A DNA stretch of 10,385 bases, from assembly GCA_018675825.1 (NCBI GenBank), contig JABGXK010000262.1:1-10385 (forward strand), given 5' to 3'. Below the pieces are notes generated by a model. The model ran no database searches. It saw only the letters and a program-made list of their open reading frames with translations, and was not told the origin of the DNA. Source of the DNA: Flavobacteriales bacterium. GTDB lineage: Bacteria > Bacteroidota > Bacteroidia > Flavobacteriales > BACL11. This document shows, in pieces, positions 1 to 8,224 of the stretch. Position 1 is the stretch's first letter. Each line of letters starts with the position of its first letter. Both the position numbers and the translations under genes were made by a program.

Positions 1-1920
1 GCTTTAGCATCAAAAGCGACTGGTTATCCAATTGCAAAGATAGCTTCTAAATTAGCAATCGGATATACTCTAGATGAGTTAGATAATCAGATTACTAAAA
101 ATACTTCTGCATGTTTTGAACCTACTTTAGATTATGTTGTTATTAAAATCCCAAGATGGAATTTTGATAAATTTAAAGGTTCTGATACTACATTAGGTTT
201 ACAAATGAAATCTGTAGGAGAGGTAATGGCTATTGGACGTTCTTTTCAAGAAGCATTACAGAAAGGATGTCAATCATTAGAAATTGGAAGAAATGGTTTA
301 GGGGCAGATGGAAAAGAGATGACAAATCAAGATGAAATTCTACATAAATTAAAATTTGCAAGTAGTGATAGGATTTTTAGAGTTTATGATGCATTTAGAA
401 TTGGAATACCTCTTCAGAGAATCCATGATATTACAAGAATTGATTTTTGGTTTTTACGACAAATTGAAGAACTAGTTGTTTTAGAGAATGAAGTTAAAAA
501 ATATTCACTTAATACAATTTCTGCTGATCTACTATTAGAAGTAAAGATGAAGGGGTATGCTGATCGTCAAATAGCTCATTTACTTAATTGTCTTGAAAGT
601 GAAGTGTTTAATCATAGAAAACTATTAAATATTAATAGAGTATATAAATTAGTTGATACTTGTGCTGCAGAATTTACTGCACAAACTCCTTATTATTACT
701 CTACTTTTGAGATGGATAAGGAAGTTAATGGTAAAAGATTTTCAGAAAATGAAAGTATATCATCATCTAAAGAAAAGATAATTGTTTTAGGCTCTGGTCC
801 TAATAGAATTGGGCAGGGAATTGAATTTGACTATTCTTGTGTACATGGCGTTCTAGCTGCAAAAGAGTGTGGCTATGAAACAATAATGATTAATTGTAAC
901 CCAGAAACAGTATCTACAGATTTTGATACTGCAGATAAGTTATATTTTGAACCTGTTTTTTGGGAATATATCTATGATATTATTCTTCATGAAAAACCTG
1001 TTGGTGTTATTGTTCAGTTGGGAGGTCAAACTGCCTTAAAGTTAGCAGAGAAGTTAGAACGTTATGATATTAAAATAATGGGAACTTCTTATAATGCGTT
1101 AGATGTTGCTGAAGATAGAGGGAGATTCTCAGAATTGTTATTAAAAAATAATATTCCATTTCCAAAGTTTGCTGTTGCTCAGACTGCCGAAGAAGCTATA
1201 AATATCTCTAAAGATTTAGACTTTCCTATTTTAGTTAGACCTTCATATGTTCTTGGAGGTCAAGGAATGAAAATAGTTATTAATGAAGATGAATTGGAAC
1301 ATCATATTATTAATTTGTTAAAAGATATACCTGGAAATAAAGTTTTACTTGATCATTATTTAGATAATGCTATTGAAGCTGAAGCAGATGCTATTTGTGA
1401 TGGAGAAAATGTTTATATTATTGGAATTATGGAACATATTGAACCGTGTGGAATCCATTCTGGAGACTCATATGCTGTTTTACCTACTTTTGATTTAAGT
1501 GATAACGTTCGTCAGCAGATGATAGATATAACTAATAAGATTGCTGTTGCTTTAGAAACTGTTGGACTTATAAATATTCAGTTTGCAATAAAAGATGAGG
1601 TTGTTTATGTTATTGAAGCTAATCCAAGAGCTTCTAGAACAGTTCCCTTTATTTCTAAGGCCTATGATGAACCTTATGTTAAATATGCCTCTAAAGTCAT
1701 GCTAGGACAAAATAAAGTGACTGATTTTGAGTTTAACCCTAAGAAAAAGGGATATGCAATTAAAGTACCGGTATTTTCATTTAATAAATTCCCTAATGTT
1801 AATAAGGAACTTGGCCCTGAAATGAAATCAACTGGAGAGAGTATATATTTTATTGATGATTTAATGGATGACTATTTTTTAAAGGTTTATTCTGAAAGGA
1901 ATTTATATTTAAGTAAGTAA
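1..1920 (+). CDS. carB: Carbamoyl-phosphate synthase large subunit (5' end outside window)
   Basis: CarB makes carbamoyl phosphate from bicarbonate, ATP and glutamine-derived ammonia (with CarA) for pyrimidine and arginine synthesis in the cytosol. The frame is open from base 1, which already encodes ALASKATGYPIAKIA, the end of the first ATP-grasp unit, so the gene begins upstream and the ATG at 205 is internal. By comparison with E. coli CarB roughly 300 N-terminal residues are missing. In the 639-residue fragment the helical oligomerisation region covers about 75-190. The second synthetase unit starts with IIVLGSGPNRIGQGIEFDYS near residue 260, the ATP-grasp motif RPSYVLGGQGMKI is near 413-425 and EANPRASRTVPF near 539-550. 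The protein ends at NLYLSK, just after the second synthetase unit, so the C-terminal MGS-like allosteric domain of E. coli CarB is absent. This short form is, to my knowledge, usual in Flavobacteriia. The next gene starts one base after the stop. Confidence 0.96.
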   Translation, partial: ALASKATGYPIAKIASKLAIGYTLDELDNQITKNTSACFEPTLDYVVIKIPRWNFDKFKGSDTTLGLQMKSVGEVMAIGRSFQEALQKGCQSLEIGRNGLGADGKEMTNQDEILHKLKFASSDRIFRVYDAFRIGIPLQRIHDITRIDFWFLRQIEELVVLENEVKKYSLNTISADLLLEVKMKGYADRQIAHLLNCLESEVFNHRKLLNINRVYKLVDTCAAEFTAQTPYYYSTFEMDKEVNGKRFSENESISSSKEKIIVLGSGPNRIGQGIEFDYSCVHGVLAAKECGYETIMINCNPETVSTDFDTADKLYFEPVFWEYIYDIILHEKPVGVIVQLGGQTALKLAEKLERYDIKIMGTSYNALDVAEDRGRFSELLLKNNIPFPKFAVAQTAEEAINISKDLDFPILVRPSYVLGGQGMKIVINEDELEHHIINLLKDIPGNKVLLDHYLDNAIEAEADAICDGENVYIIGIMEHIEPCGIHSGDSYAVLPTFDLSDNVRQQMIDITNKIAVALETVGLINIQFAIKDEVVYVIEANPRASRTVPFISKAYDEPYVKYASKVMLGQNKVTDFEFNPKKKGYAIKVPVFSFNKFPNVNKELGPEMKSTGESIYFIDDLMDDYFLKVYSERNLYLSK

Positions 1921-1921
1921 T

Positions 1922-2173
1922 ATGAGATATTTAGCAATTGTTTTTTTATGTTATATTCTTTTTAGGTTTATCTTCAAAATTCTTGCTCCCATTTTATTAT
2001 CTATATTTATTAAGAAATCATCTCAGCGTTTTGAGCAAAATTTTAATCAAAAGCAATCAAATCAAAGGGAGAAAGAAGGGAATGTTTCTATTGATAAAAA
2101 TATATCATCAGCTTCTAATAAAAAATCAGATAATGTTGGTGATTATGTAGATTTTGAAGAGATAAATGACTAA
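1922..2173 (+). CDS. Small membrane-anchored DUF4834-like protein
   Basis: This 83-residue protein has a hydrophobic N-terminal helix (about residues 3-30), a basic KK at 31-32, then a polar, low-complexity tail rich in Q, N, K and S. It ends in an acidic segment GDYVDFEEI (73-81). This layout, with a single N-terminal membrane anchor and a C-terminal G-[DE]-Y-V-D-[FY]-E-E motif, matches the Bacteroidota family DUF4834 as I remember it; its function is unknown. It starts one base after the carB stop and ends 10 bases before the YfhO-type gene, so it is almost certainly co-transcribed with both. The location beside a polysaccharide-type membrane protein suggests an envelope role, but this is only context. 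The ATG start leaves a complete membrane anchor, and no better start is seen. A second frame across the same bases gives a similar-sized peptide but lacks the family motif. Confidence 0.8.
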   Translation: MRYLAIVFLCYILFRFIFKILAPILLSIFIKKSSQRFEQNFNQKQSNQREKEGNVSIDKNISSASNKKSDNVGDYVDFEEIND

Positions 2174-2183
2174 ATAAAATATT

Positions 2184-4550
2184 ATGAATTTTAAAAATGC
2201 TAAACCACATATTCTTGTTCTTATAGTTTTTGTAGCTATATCATTTATTTATTTCTCTCCACTTTTGGAAAGGAAGGTCATAGAGACGGATGACATCAAA
2301 ACTTATAAGGGAATGTCTAGAGAAATAAAAGACCATAGAACAGAAACTGGAGAGGAAGCACTATGGACTAATTCGATGTTTTCTGGTATGCCAGCTTATC
2401 AGATATCTGTAAAGTATAAAAATAACCTTATTCAATATGTTGATAAGATATTAAGTCTTGGTTTTCCTCGTCCTGCAAAATATTTATTTTTATATCTTCT
2501 TGGTTTTTATCTCTTGCTGTTATCTTTAAAGATTGATTATAGAATAGCATTAGTTGGTTCAATTGCTTTTGCATTTTCTTCATATTTCTTCATTATTATT
2601 GAAGTTGGTCATATGAGTAAGGCCCACGCAATTGCATATTTTCCAATGGTTGTAGCCTCAGTATTATATACTTTTCGGGGGCGAGTTTTATTAGGTGGTG
2701 CTCTTACTGCATTAACTGTAGCTTTAGAGCTCTATACAAATCATTTTCAGATAACTTATTATCTTGTACTACTTTTATTAATAATTGGTTTATTTCAATT
2801 TTACAAGGATTTTAAGAATAAAAATTTACTATCTTTTTTTAAACGTTCTGCAGTTTTAATTTTGGCTGCTCTACTTGCTGCTGGAACTTCATTTACAAGA
2901 TTATCAACAACTGTAGAGTATGGAAAAGAGAGTACTAGAAGTAAATCAGAATTAACTAACGATCAAGAAAACAAATCAGATGGTCTAGATAAAAATTATA
3001 TAACTGCATGGAGTTATGGCATTGCAGAAACTTTCACTTTATTAATTCCTAGTTTTTATGGAGGTCCATCAGAAGCTTCTGTTTCAAAGGATACTGAATC
3101 ATATAAGATTGTTGGAAATCGAAAAATTCCAAATACAAAAAAATTATATCGTGATCATATTCCAATGTATTTTGGTGATCAACCTTCAGTAGGTGGTCCA
3201 ACTTATGCAGGTTCTATTATTATATTTCTTTTTGTATTGGCTTTGTTGTTTGTGAAATCTGAAATGAGAATATGGTTATTGATAGCAACTATTATGTCAT
3301 TAATGCTTGCTTGGGGAAAGAATTTTATGTTTTTAACTGATTTTTTCATTGATTATTTCCCTGCTTATAACAAGTTTAGAGCTGTTTCTATGACTCTTAT
3401 TATTGCTGAATTTACTATACCATTATTAGCTTTTATAGGATTAAATAAGTTTCTCATATCTAATGAATTACAAAATGAAAAGAAGAAAAAATTAAAATTA
3501 TCTTTTTATATTGTTGGTGGCGTAGCATTATTTTTTGCATTATTTTCTGGAGTTTTTGATTTTGTCGGGCCAAAAGATGGTGAGGGTAGTTTTTTTGAAG
3601 CTATACAATTAGATAGAGCAGCTTTGTTTTTCAATGATTCATGGCGATCTTTTATCTTTATTGCATTAACCTTTGGTATTTTGCTTTTATATCTTAACAA
3701 TAAGTTAAAAACCAATTATGTTATTTTAATTATTGGATTTCTAGTTCTAATAGATATGTGGACAGTTAATAAGCGCTATTTAAATGATGATGATTTTGAA
3801 AAAAAATCTAAAGTTGAAAATCCTTATAAACTAACTCCAGCAGATAAATTTATTTTAAAAGATAAGGATCCACATTTTAGAGTTTTTAATCAATCAGTAA
3901 ATACATTTAATGATGCTAGCACATCATATTTTCATAGCTCTATTGGAGGGTATCATGCTGCCAAATTAAAAAGATATAAGGAGTTAATAGATTTTCATAT
4001 TTCTAATGTTAATATGAAAGTTCTAAATATGCTTAATGCTAAATATCATATAAAAGATGGGAAACCTGAGTTACAATCTTCAGCTTTAGGGAATGCTTGG
4101 TTTGTTAATAATATCAAGATTGTTAAAGATGCTGATCAAGAGATTGCTGCATTAAGTAATTTTGATCCAATTAATACTGCGATTGTAGATGTTAGATTCA
4201 GTAATTACCTTATTAATAATCTTGATAATTCATCATCAGATATTACATTAAAAAAATATAAGCCTAATTATTTACAGTATTCATCGAACTCAGTAAATGA
4301 TGGTATTGTTATATTTTCTGAGATTTATTACAAGGATGGATGGAATGCTTATATTGATGGAAAGAAAACTGATTATTTTAGAGCTAATTATGTTCTTAGA
4401 GCTTTACAGGTTCCTTCTGGAACTCATAAGATTGAATTTAAGTTTGAACCCTCAGTTTATTCAACTGGAGAAAATATTTCTCTAGCTTCTTCTTTAATTT
4501 TATTTTTCTTATTGTTTTTTGTTTCTTACAAGGAATTTTATAAAAAATGA
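2184..4550 (+). CDS. YfhO-family multi-pass membrane protein (GT-C-like)
   Basis: This 788-residue integral membrane protein has a first transmembrane helix at about 9-27, then an external loop with an acidic pair (ETDD, 34-37) and the segment GEEALWTNSMFSGMPAYQI (56-74). Many further hydrophobic helices follow (about 100-116, 121-140, 150-164, 190-206, 222-234, 341-358, 362-377, 400-420, 438-455, 487-503, 511-527). A large soluble C-terminal region (about 530-760) comes before a last helix at about 763-780. The C-terminal segment around YYKDGWNAYIDGK (715-727) and LQVPSGTHKIEF (741-752) is typical of the YfhO family. Members have the GT-C arrangement with an acidic first loop and are thought to transfer sugars from lipid-linked donors outside the cytoplasmic membrane; the Bacteroidota members have no established substrate that I know of. 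The stop overlaps the next gene's start (ATGA), which implies translational coupling to the glycosyltransferase. Confidence 0.85.
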   Translation: MNFKNAKPHILVLIVFVAISFIYFSPLLERKVIETDDIKTYKGMSREIKDHRTETGEEALWTNSMFSGMPAYQISVKYKNNLIQYVDKILSLGFPRPAKYLFLYLLGFYLLLLSLKIDYRIALVGSIAFAFSSYFFIIIEVGHMSKAHAIAYFPMVVASVLYTFRGRVLLGGALTALTVALELYTNHFQITYYLVLLLLIIGLFQFYKDFKNKNLLSFFKRSAVLILAALLAAGTSFTRLSTTVEYGKESTRSKSELTNDQENKSDGLDKNYITAWSYGIAETFTLLIPSFYGGPSEASVSKDTESYKIVGNRKIPNTKKLYRDHIPMYFGDQPSVGGPTYAGSIIIFLFVLALLFVKSEMRIWLLIATIMSLMLAWGKNFMFLTDFFIDYFPAYNKFRAVSMTLIIAEFTIPLLAFIGLNKFLISNELQNEKKKKLKLSFYIVGGVALFFALFSGVFDFVGPKDGEGSFFEAIQLDRAALFFNDSWRSFIFIALTFGILLLYLNNKLKTNYVILIIGFLVLIDMWTVNKRYLNDDDFEKKSKVENPYKLTPADKFILKDKDPHFRVFNQSVNTFNDASTSYFHSSIGGYHAAKLKRYKELIDFHISNVNMKVLNMLNAKYHIKDGKPELQSSALGNAWFVNNIKIVKDADQEIAALSNFDPINTAIVDVRFSNYLINNLDNSSSDITLKKYKPNYLQYSSNSVNDGIVIFSEIYYKDGWNAYIDGKKTDYFRANYVLRALQVPSGTHKIEFKFEPSVYSTGENISLASSLILFFLLFFVSYKEFYKK

Positions 4551-5845
4551 AAAAAGTTTTAGTTATAACTTATTACTGGCCCCCAATGGGTGGTGGTGGT
4601 GTCCAAAGATGGTTAAAAACTAGTAAGTATCTAAGAGATTATAATTGGGATCCTATAATTTTTACAGCAAAGGACCCTGAGTTATCAATGAGTGATGAAA
4701 GCCTAGAGGATGATATTCCAGAAGATTTAGAAGTTCTAAGGGCACCAATTTGGGAGCCTTTTAAATTATATAGGCTATTAACTGGAAGAAAACAAGAAAA
4801 AGTTAATCCTGGTTTCCTTAAGAAATCTGATAAAAAAAGTATTTTTGAAGGAATTGCTTTATGGATAAGAGGGAATCTTTTTATCCCCGATGCTAAGAGA
4901 TTTTGGTATAGACCAGCTATTAGAACATTATCAAAATATCTGAAAAACAATCAGATTGATGCTATAGTTTCTACTGGACCCCCCCATACAACTCACCTTA
5001 TTGCAATGTATATTTCAAAGAAATTTAGTGTTCCTTGGCTTGCTGATTTTAGGGACCCATGGACAAAAATTGATTTCTATCATAAATTAAAGCTCTCATC
5101 AAGAGCAAATAAACTACATAAGAACCTTGAATTAAAGGTATTAATGAATGCTGATGCTATAACGACAGTAAGTGAATCTTGGGCAAATGATTTTTTTAAA
5201 ATATCAGATAGAAAACCATTAGTTATAAATAATGGATACGACCCTGCAGATTTTATCGATAAATCTTCAAATAAGTTAGATACTAATTTTTCTATAACTC
5301 ATGCCGGATCAATGAATGCTGATAGGAATCCAAGTATTTTTTGGGAAGCACTATGTTTTCTAATAAAAGAAGAAAAGGACTTTAAAAATAATTTAAGTAT
5401 TAGATTAATTGGTCCTGTAGATATTTCTGTTGTTAAATCAATAGCAGAAAATGATTTGAATGATTATGTGACATATATTGATAATTTAAACCATAATAAG
5501 GTTATTGATAATTTAGTATCATCTCAATTACTTTTTCTTCCACTAAATAATAGTCCTAATGTTAATGGTATTATACCTGGAAAAACATATGAATATATTG
5601 CAGCTCAGAGGCCAATTTTATGTATTGGTGATATTAATGGAGATACATCAAAGATTCTACATAAAACAAATGCTGGTTCTGTTATCGGATTTGATGATAT
5701 AAATCTTATTAAACAAGAGATTTTAAGGTTTTATAATTTATATAAGCTTAAAAAATTAAATGTTGATTCAGATAATTATAAGATTTATAGTAGAAAAGAA
5801 TTAGCTTCTAAATTTGCTAATATATTTGATGAAATTTGTAAATAA
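4547..5845 (+). CDS. Glycosyltransferase, GT-B fold, family 4-like
   Basis: This 432-residue protein begins KKVLVITYYWPPMGGGGVQR, a first Rossmann strand followed by the glycine-rich loop typical of GT4-type enzymes. The segment STGPPHTTH (142-150) and LADFRDPW (165-172) are characteristic of the Bacteroidota 'glycosyltransferase' genes next to YfhO. The C-terminal nucleotide-sugar domain begins near 247 (FSITHAGSM), with IRLIGP (285-290) and the donor-binding segment GIIPGKTYEYIAAQRPILCIG (341-361), where E349 is the likely EX7E-type glutamate. It has no membrane segment and so is cytosolic or peripheral. It should transfer a sugar from a nucleotide donor to a lipid-linked or polysaccharide acceptor; donor and acceptor cannot be read from the sequence. 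The ATG overlaps the YfhO stop by 4 bases and the flippase starts 3 bases after its stop. A run of seven C lies inside the gene (4979-4985), unusual in this AT-rich DNA. Confidence 0.88.
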   Translation: MKKVLVITYYWPPMGGGGVQRWLKTSKYLRDYNWDPIIFTAKDPELSMSDESLEDDIPEDLEVLRAPIWEPFKLYRLLTGRKQEKVNPGFLKKSDKKSIFEGIALWIRGNLFIPDAKRFWYRPAIRTLSKYLKNNQIDAIVSTGPPHTTHLIAMYISKKFSVPWLADFRDPWTKIDFYHKLKLSSRANKLHKNLELKVLMNADAITTVSESWANDFFKISDRKPLVINNGYDPADFIDKSSNKLDTNFSITHAGSMNADRNPSIFWEALCFLIKEEKDFKNNLSIRLIGPVDISVVKSIAENDLNDYVTYIDNLNHNKVIDNLVSSQLLFLPLNNSPNVNGIIPGKTYEYIAAQRPILCIGDINGDTSKILHKTNAGSVIGFDDINLIKQEILRFYNLYKLKKLNVDSDNYKIYSRKELASKFANIFDEICK

Positions 5846-5848
5846 TAT

Positions 5849-7330
5849 ATGGGAATAGTTAGAAAACAAAGTACAAAAAACTTAATTTATCTTTATATAG
5901 GTTTGATGTTTGGCGCAACATCAGTTGTAATTCTATATCCTAATGTATTTAATGAAAACCCTCAAAATTTAGGATTGTTACAGATTATTATTGCTTATGC
6001 TACCGTTATCTCAACATTTTCTTATTTAGGATCTCCTAAGGTTCTATTAAGATTTTTTCCTCTGATTGAAAATAAAAACAAATTAATATCACTTGTCTTT
6101 TATATTTCCACATTTGGCTTTTTATTATTTGGACTAATTTTTTTCTTTTTTAAAGATTTTATTTTTGCATTTATTGAAGCACCTCAATTATTAATTAATA
6201 ATTATTATTTAGTTTTTTTTATGATTATTTATTTATCATACTATGAAATACTATTTAATCTCTCAAGATCTATATTAAACGCTACTTTTCCTCTTTTTCT
6301 GAGTGAAATTTTTAGAAAAGGTACTTCTATAATTTTATTATTACTTCTTTGGGCTAATTTTATATCTTTTAATAATTTTTTAATTCTTTATATCTCTCAA
6401 TATCTTTTAATGTCAATTCTATTATTTTTTAATATTAGAAAATCATTCAAATTTAGTTTAGTATATAATTTCTCAGGCTTAAATATTGGGGAAATCTTTA
6501 AGTATGGGCTCTTTGTTTTAGTTGGAGGTGCCTCAGCAATGCTTGTTTCCAAGTTAGATATGATGATGATAGCTAAATTTTTGTCTTTAGAGGATGTTGC
6601 TTTCTATACTATTGCCTTCTATATGGGTAATGTAATAGGTGTGCCAGCTAGAGCTATTGGCTCTATTTCAGCTCCTTTGATAGCAATTTCATTAAAGGAA
6701 AATGATATTCTTAAAATAAGTAATTTATATTCGAAATCTTCGTTAAATCAACTAATTATAGGTAGTTTATTATTTTTATTAGTTTGGTTAAATATTGATG
6801 ATCTTTTTATGTTACTTCCTGAAAAATTTCAGGGTGGTAAAGTTGTAGTTTTATTTATTGGTTTATCTCAGCTTTTTAATATTTCTACTGGAGTTAATGG
6901 TCTTATTATAACAAATTCTAAATTTTATTCTTTTGATTTATATGCTAATATTTTCCTGTTATTTTTTACGCTCTTTACTAATTATATTTTTATTCCTGAG
7001 TCAAGTCCACTTTATGATTATGGTATTTATGGTATAGATGGTGCTGCCTTTGCTACATCGCTATCTATTCTCCTGTTTAATCTTATTAAAATGATCTTTG
7101 TCTATCTAAAACTAAAAATTCAACCTTTCTCACTTCAAACAATTTACACCATAATTTTGGCATTTTTAATATTTTTTATTGTTTCAATATTTAATTTTGA
7201 ATTTCATAATATTATAAATATATTGATTCGAACTTTTTGTGTTCTTATACTTTATATATTATGTATATATAATTTTAATATTTCTAAAGATTTAAAAAAT
7301 CTTATGAAAGATTTTATAAGCTATAAGTAA
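5849..7330 (+). CDS. Polysaccharide/oligosaccharide flippase (Wzx-like, MOP superfamily)
   Basis: This 493-residue protein is almost entirely hydrophobic helices with short loops, about 12-14 membrane segments (for example 13-30, 43-60, 80-100, 118-134, 158-170, 175-194, 219-235, 303-314, 331-345, 365-380, 400-420, 430-447, 455-475). It opens with MGIVRKQSTKN, a basic amphipathic start common in Bacteroidota flippases. A mid-protein segment VGGASAMLVSKLDMMMIAKF (225-244) holds the charged K/D pair in a helix that is typical of the Wzx/MurJ/MATE (MOP) fold. Length fits the family. It should move undecaprenyl-linked glycan units across the inner membrane. It begins 3 bases after the glycosyltransferase stop, so it is probably the last gene of the carB-to-flippase unit. 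Its last 10 bases overlap the end of the oppositely oriented sulfotransferase gene. Which glycan it carries is inferred only from the neighbours. Confidence 0.88.
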   Translation: MGIVRKQSTKNLIYLYIGLMFGATSVVILYPNVFNENPQNLGLLQIIIAYATVISTFSYLGSPKVLLRFFPLIENKNKLISLVFYISTFGFLLFGLIFFFFKDFIFAFIEAPQLLINNYYLVFFMIIYLSYYEILFNLSRSILNATFPLFLSEIFRKGTSIILLLLLWANFISFNNFLILYISQYLLMSILLFFNIRKSFKFSLVYNFSGLNIGEIFKYGLFVLVGGASAMLVSKLDMMMIAKFLSLEDVAFYTIAFYMGNVIGVPARAIGSISAPLIAISLKENDILKISNLYSKSSLNQLIIGSLLFLLVWLNIDDLFMLLPEKFQGGKVVVLFIGLSQLFNISTGVNGLIITNSKFYSFDLYANIFLLFFTLFTNYIFIPESSPLYDYGIYGIDGAAFATSLSILLFNLIKMIFVYLKLKIQPFSLQTIYTIILAFLIFFIVSIFNFEFHNIINILIRTFCVLILYILCIYNFNISKDLKNLMKDFISYK

Positions 7331-8166
7331 CCTAAGTGACGCATATTGTCACCGCAAATTTTTAATATGATATTGTAATTTTCTTTACCAAAAAAAGATA
7401 ACATATCTTCATTCTTGTTTTTTCCTTTTGATTGAAATTGCTTATTTAGCAAATGATTTATCTCATTGAATTCATTTAGTTCTAATTTTTTAGCCAGCTT
7501 CTTAATACAATCTAATTTGTTATTAATGAAATCCTCATATTTTATAAGAATTATATTGTCATTATCTTCTTTATATATATTAAATAGAATATTCCATCTG
7601 TATGCTAGATTCTCTATATAATTATTGTTTTCTTGACCAATCCATGAGTTATCAAACACTAATTTCCATGAATGGAATATTTTATTCTTATCATTATTAT
7701 TTAATGACAAGTGGTTTCCCATAATGTTTAATCGATCTAATATACTTCTGATATTATCTATTGGGTTCCTTACAATAAAAACAAATTTTGATGTAGGATA
7801 ATATTTTTTTAATTCATTGTAAAAAACGGTTAGGTGAGGTTCCTTAATTATCTCTGCAGAGAAATCTAGTTTATTTAAATTAATAAATTGTTTTGTTGAT
7901 ATTTTTTCTTTTTTCCAATTTAAAAAATTCTTATATCTAAATCCACTATAGAAAAGATCAATTGAAGATTTTTTATTTGATAATTCACCTAATAATGAAG
8001 CTATTACTGTAGTACCAGATTTCTGATTTCCAAGTATAAATTTTGGGTTCTTATTTATTTGAGTATTTACTGATTTAATAATATATAATAGTGCTTTAAT
8101 AGTAAAACCAATATCTCTTGAGATTGGTTTTAATGGTTTTGGTAATATTTTATTTATAAATCCCAT
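7321..8166 (-). CDS. PAPS-dependent sulfotransferase (Sulfotransfer_3-like)
   Basis: This 281-residue protein carries the two marks of PAPS-dependent sulfotransferases. The 5'-phosphosulfate loop is FILGNQKSGTTVIASLL (43-59, core QKSGTT with K49). The 3'-phosphate segment is FVFIVRNPIDNIRSIL (128-143, with R133 and S141). The conserved IKEPHL (107-112), the YEDF motif (210-213) and the terminal helix ICGDNMRHLGY (270-280) also fit bacterial Sulfotransfer_3-type enzymes. No signal peptide or membrane helix is clear, so it is probably cytosolic and would act before export. By family it moves sulfate from PAPS to a hydroxyl of an acceptor; the sugar-rich neighbourhood suggests a glycan acceptor, but this is inference. 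The gene is divergent from the next glycosyltransferase across a 58-bp gap, and its stop lies inside the last codons of the flippase gene. ATG at 8166 is the only sensible start. Confidence 0.85.
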   Translation of the reverse strand: MGFINKILPKPLKPISRDIGFTIKALLYIIKSVNTQINKNPKFILGNQKSGTTVIASLLGELSNKKSSIDLFYSGFRYKNFLNWKKEKISTKQFINLNKLDFSAEIIKEPHLTVFYNELKKYYPTSKFVFIVRNPIDNIRSILDRLNIMGNHLSLNNNDKNKIFHSWKLVFDNSWIGQENNNYIENLAYRWNILFNIYKEDNDNIILIKYEDFINNKLDCIKKLAKKLELNEFNEINHLLNKQFQSKGKNKNEDMLSFFGKENYNIILKICGDNMRHLGYL

Positions 8167-8178
8167 TATTTATTAAAA

Positions 8179-8186
8179 CAAATTTA
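8179..8186 (-). promoter_or_regulatory. Possible -7 element for the leftward sulfotransferase
   Basis: Read on the minus strand these bases are TAAATTTG, a full match to the Bacteroidota -7 consensus TAnnTTTG. The element ends 12 bases before the ATG, leaving a very short leader. No TTG-type -33 element is visible at the usual distance of about 19-20 bp, which is why confidence is limited. Confidence 0.4.
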
Positions 8187-8211
8187 CAACTATATATTAT
8201 TATATTTTAAA

Positions 8212-8219
8212 TAAATTTG
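8212..8219 (+). promoter_or_regulatory. Possible -7 element for the rightward glycosyltransferase
   Basis: The bases TAAATTTG match the Bacteroidota -7 consensus TAnnTTTG exactly. The motif ends only 5 bases before the ATG at 8225, so transcription starting 5-7 bases downstream would begin at or beside the start codon, giving a leaderless or nearly leaderless mRNA. The alternative GTG start at 8219 would lie inside the promoter element, which favours the ATG. No clear -33 TTG is seen upstream. Confidence 0.4.
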
Positions 8220-8224
8220 TGGTA

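Larger units (their letters stand above)
8178..8220. repeat. 9-bp inverted repeat in the divergent promoter gap
   Basis: The arms are ACAAATTTA at 8178-8186 and TAAATTTGT at 8212-8220. They are exact reverse complements, separated by 25 bp that consist almost wholly of A and T. Neither flank extends the match. The arms sit next to the two divergent start codons (8166 on the minus strand, 8225 on the plus strand). Each arm contains an outward-facing TAAATTTG, so the repeat may simply be two promoter elements facing away from each other, or an operator. In such AT-rich DNA a chance match remains possible. Confidence 0.55.

Noticed and set aside
205..207. ATG at 205 as the start of carB
   Set aside because: The frame is open back to base 1 and already encodes conserved CarB sequence (ALASKATGYPIAK), so this is an internal methionine.
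4639..4950. Minus-strand open frame of about 100 codons
   Set aside because: It lies wholly opposite the conserved N-terminal half of the glycosyltransferase, has no family resemblance and no own promoter; it is a shadow frame. The same applies to the minus-strand frame at 3506-3715.
6213..6220. T8 tracts in coding sequence (also 8378-8385 and 8397-8404) as possible phase-variation sites
   Set aside because: Runs of eight T are expected by chance in such AT-rich genes rich in Phe codons; nothing marks them as special.
7300..7345. Bidirectional terminator between flippase and leftward sulfotransferase
   Set aside because: The genes overlap here and I see no GC-rich hairpin followed by a T-run on either strand. 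The same holds around 10120.
8219..8221. GTG as start of the right-hand glycosyltransferase
   Set aside because: It overlaps the last base of the TAAATTTG element and adds only Met-Val before the ATG at 8225; the ATG is the simpler choice, though the GTG cannot be ruled out.
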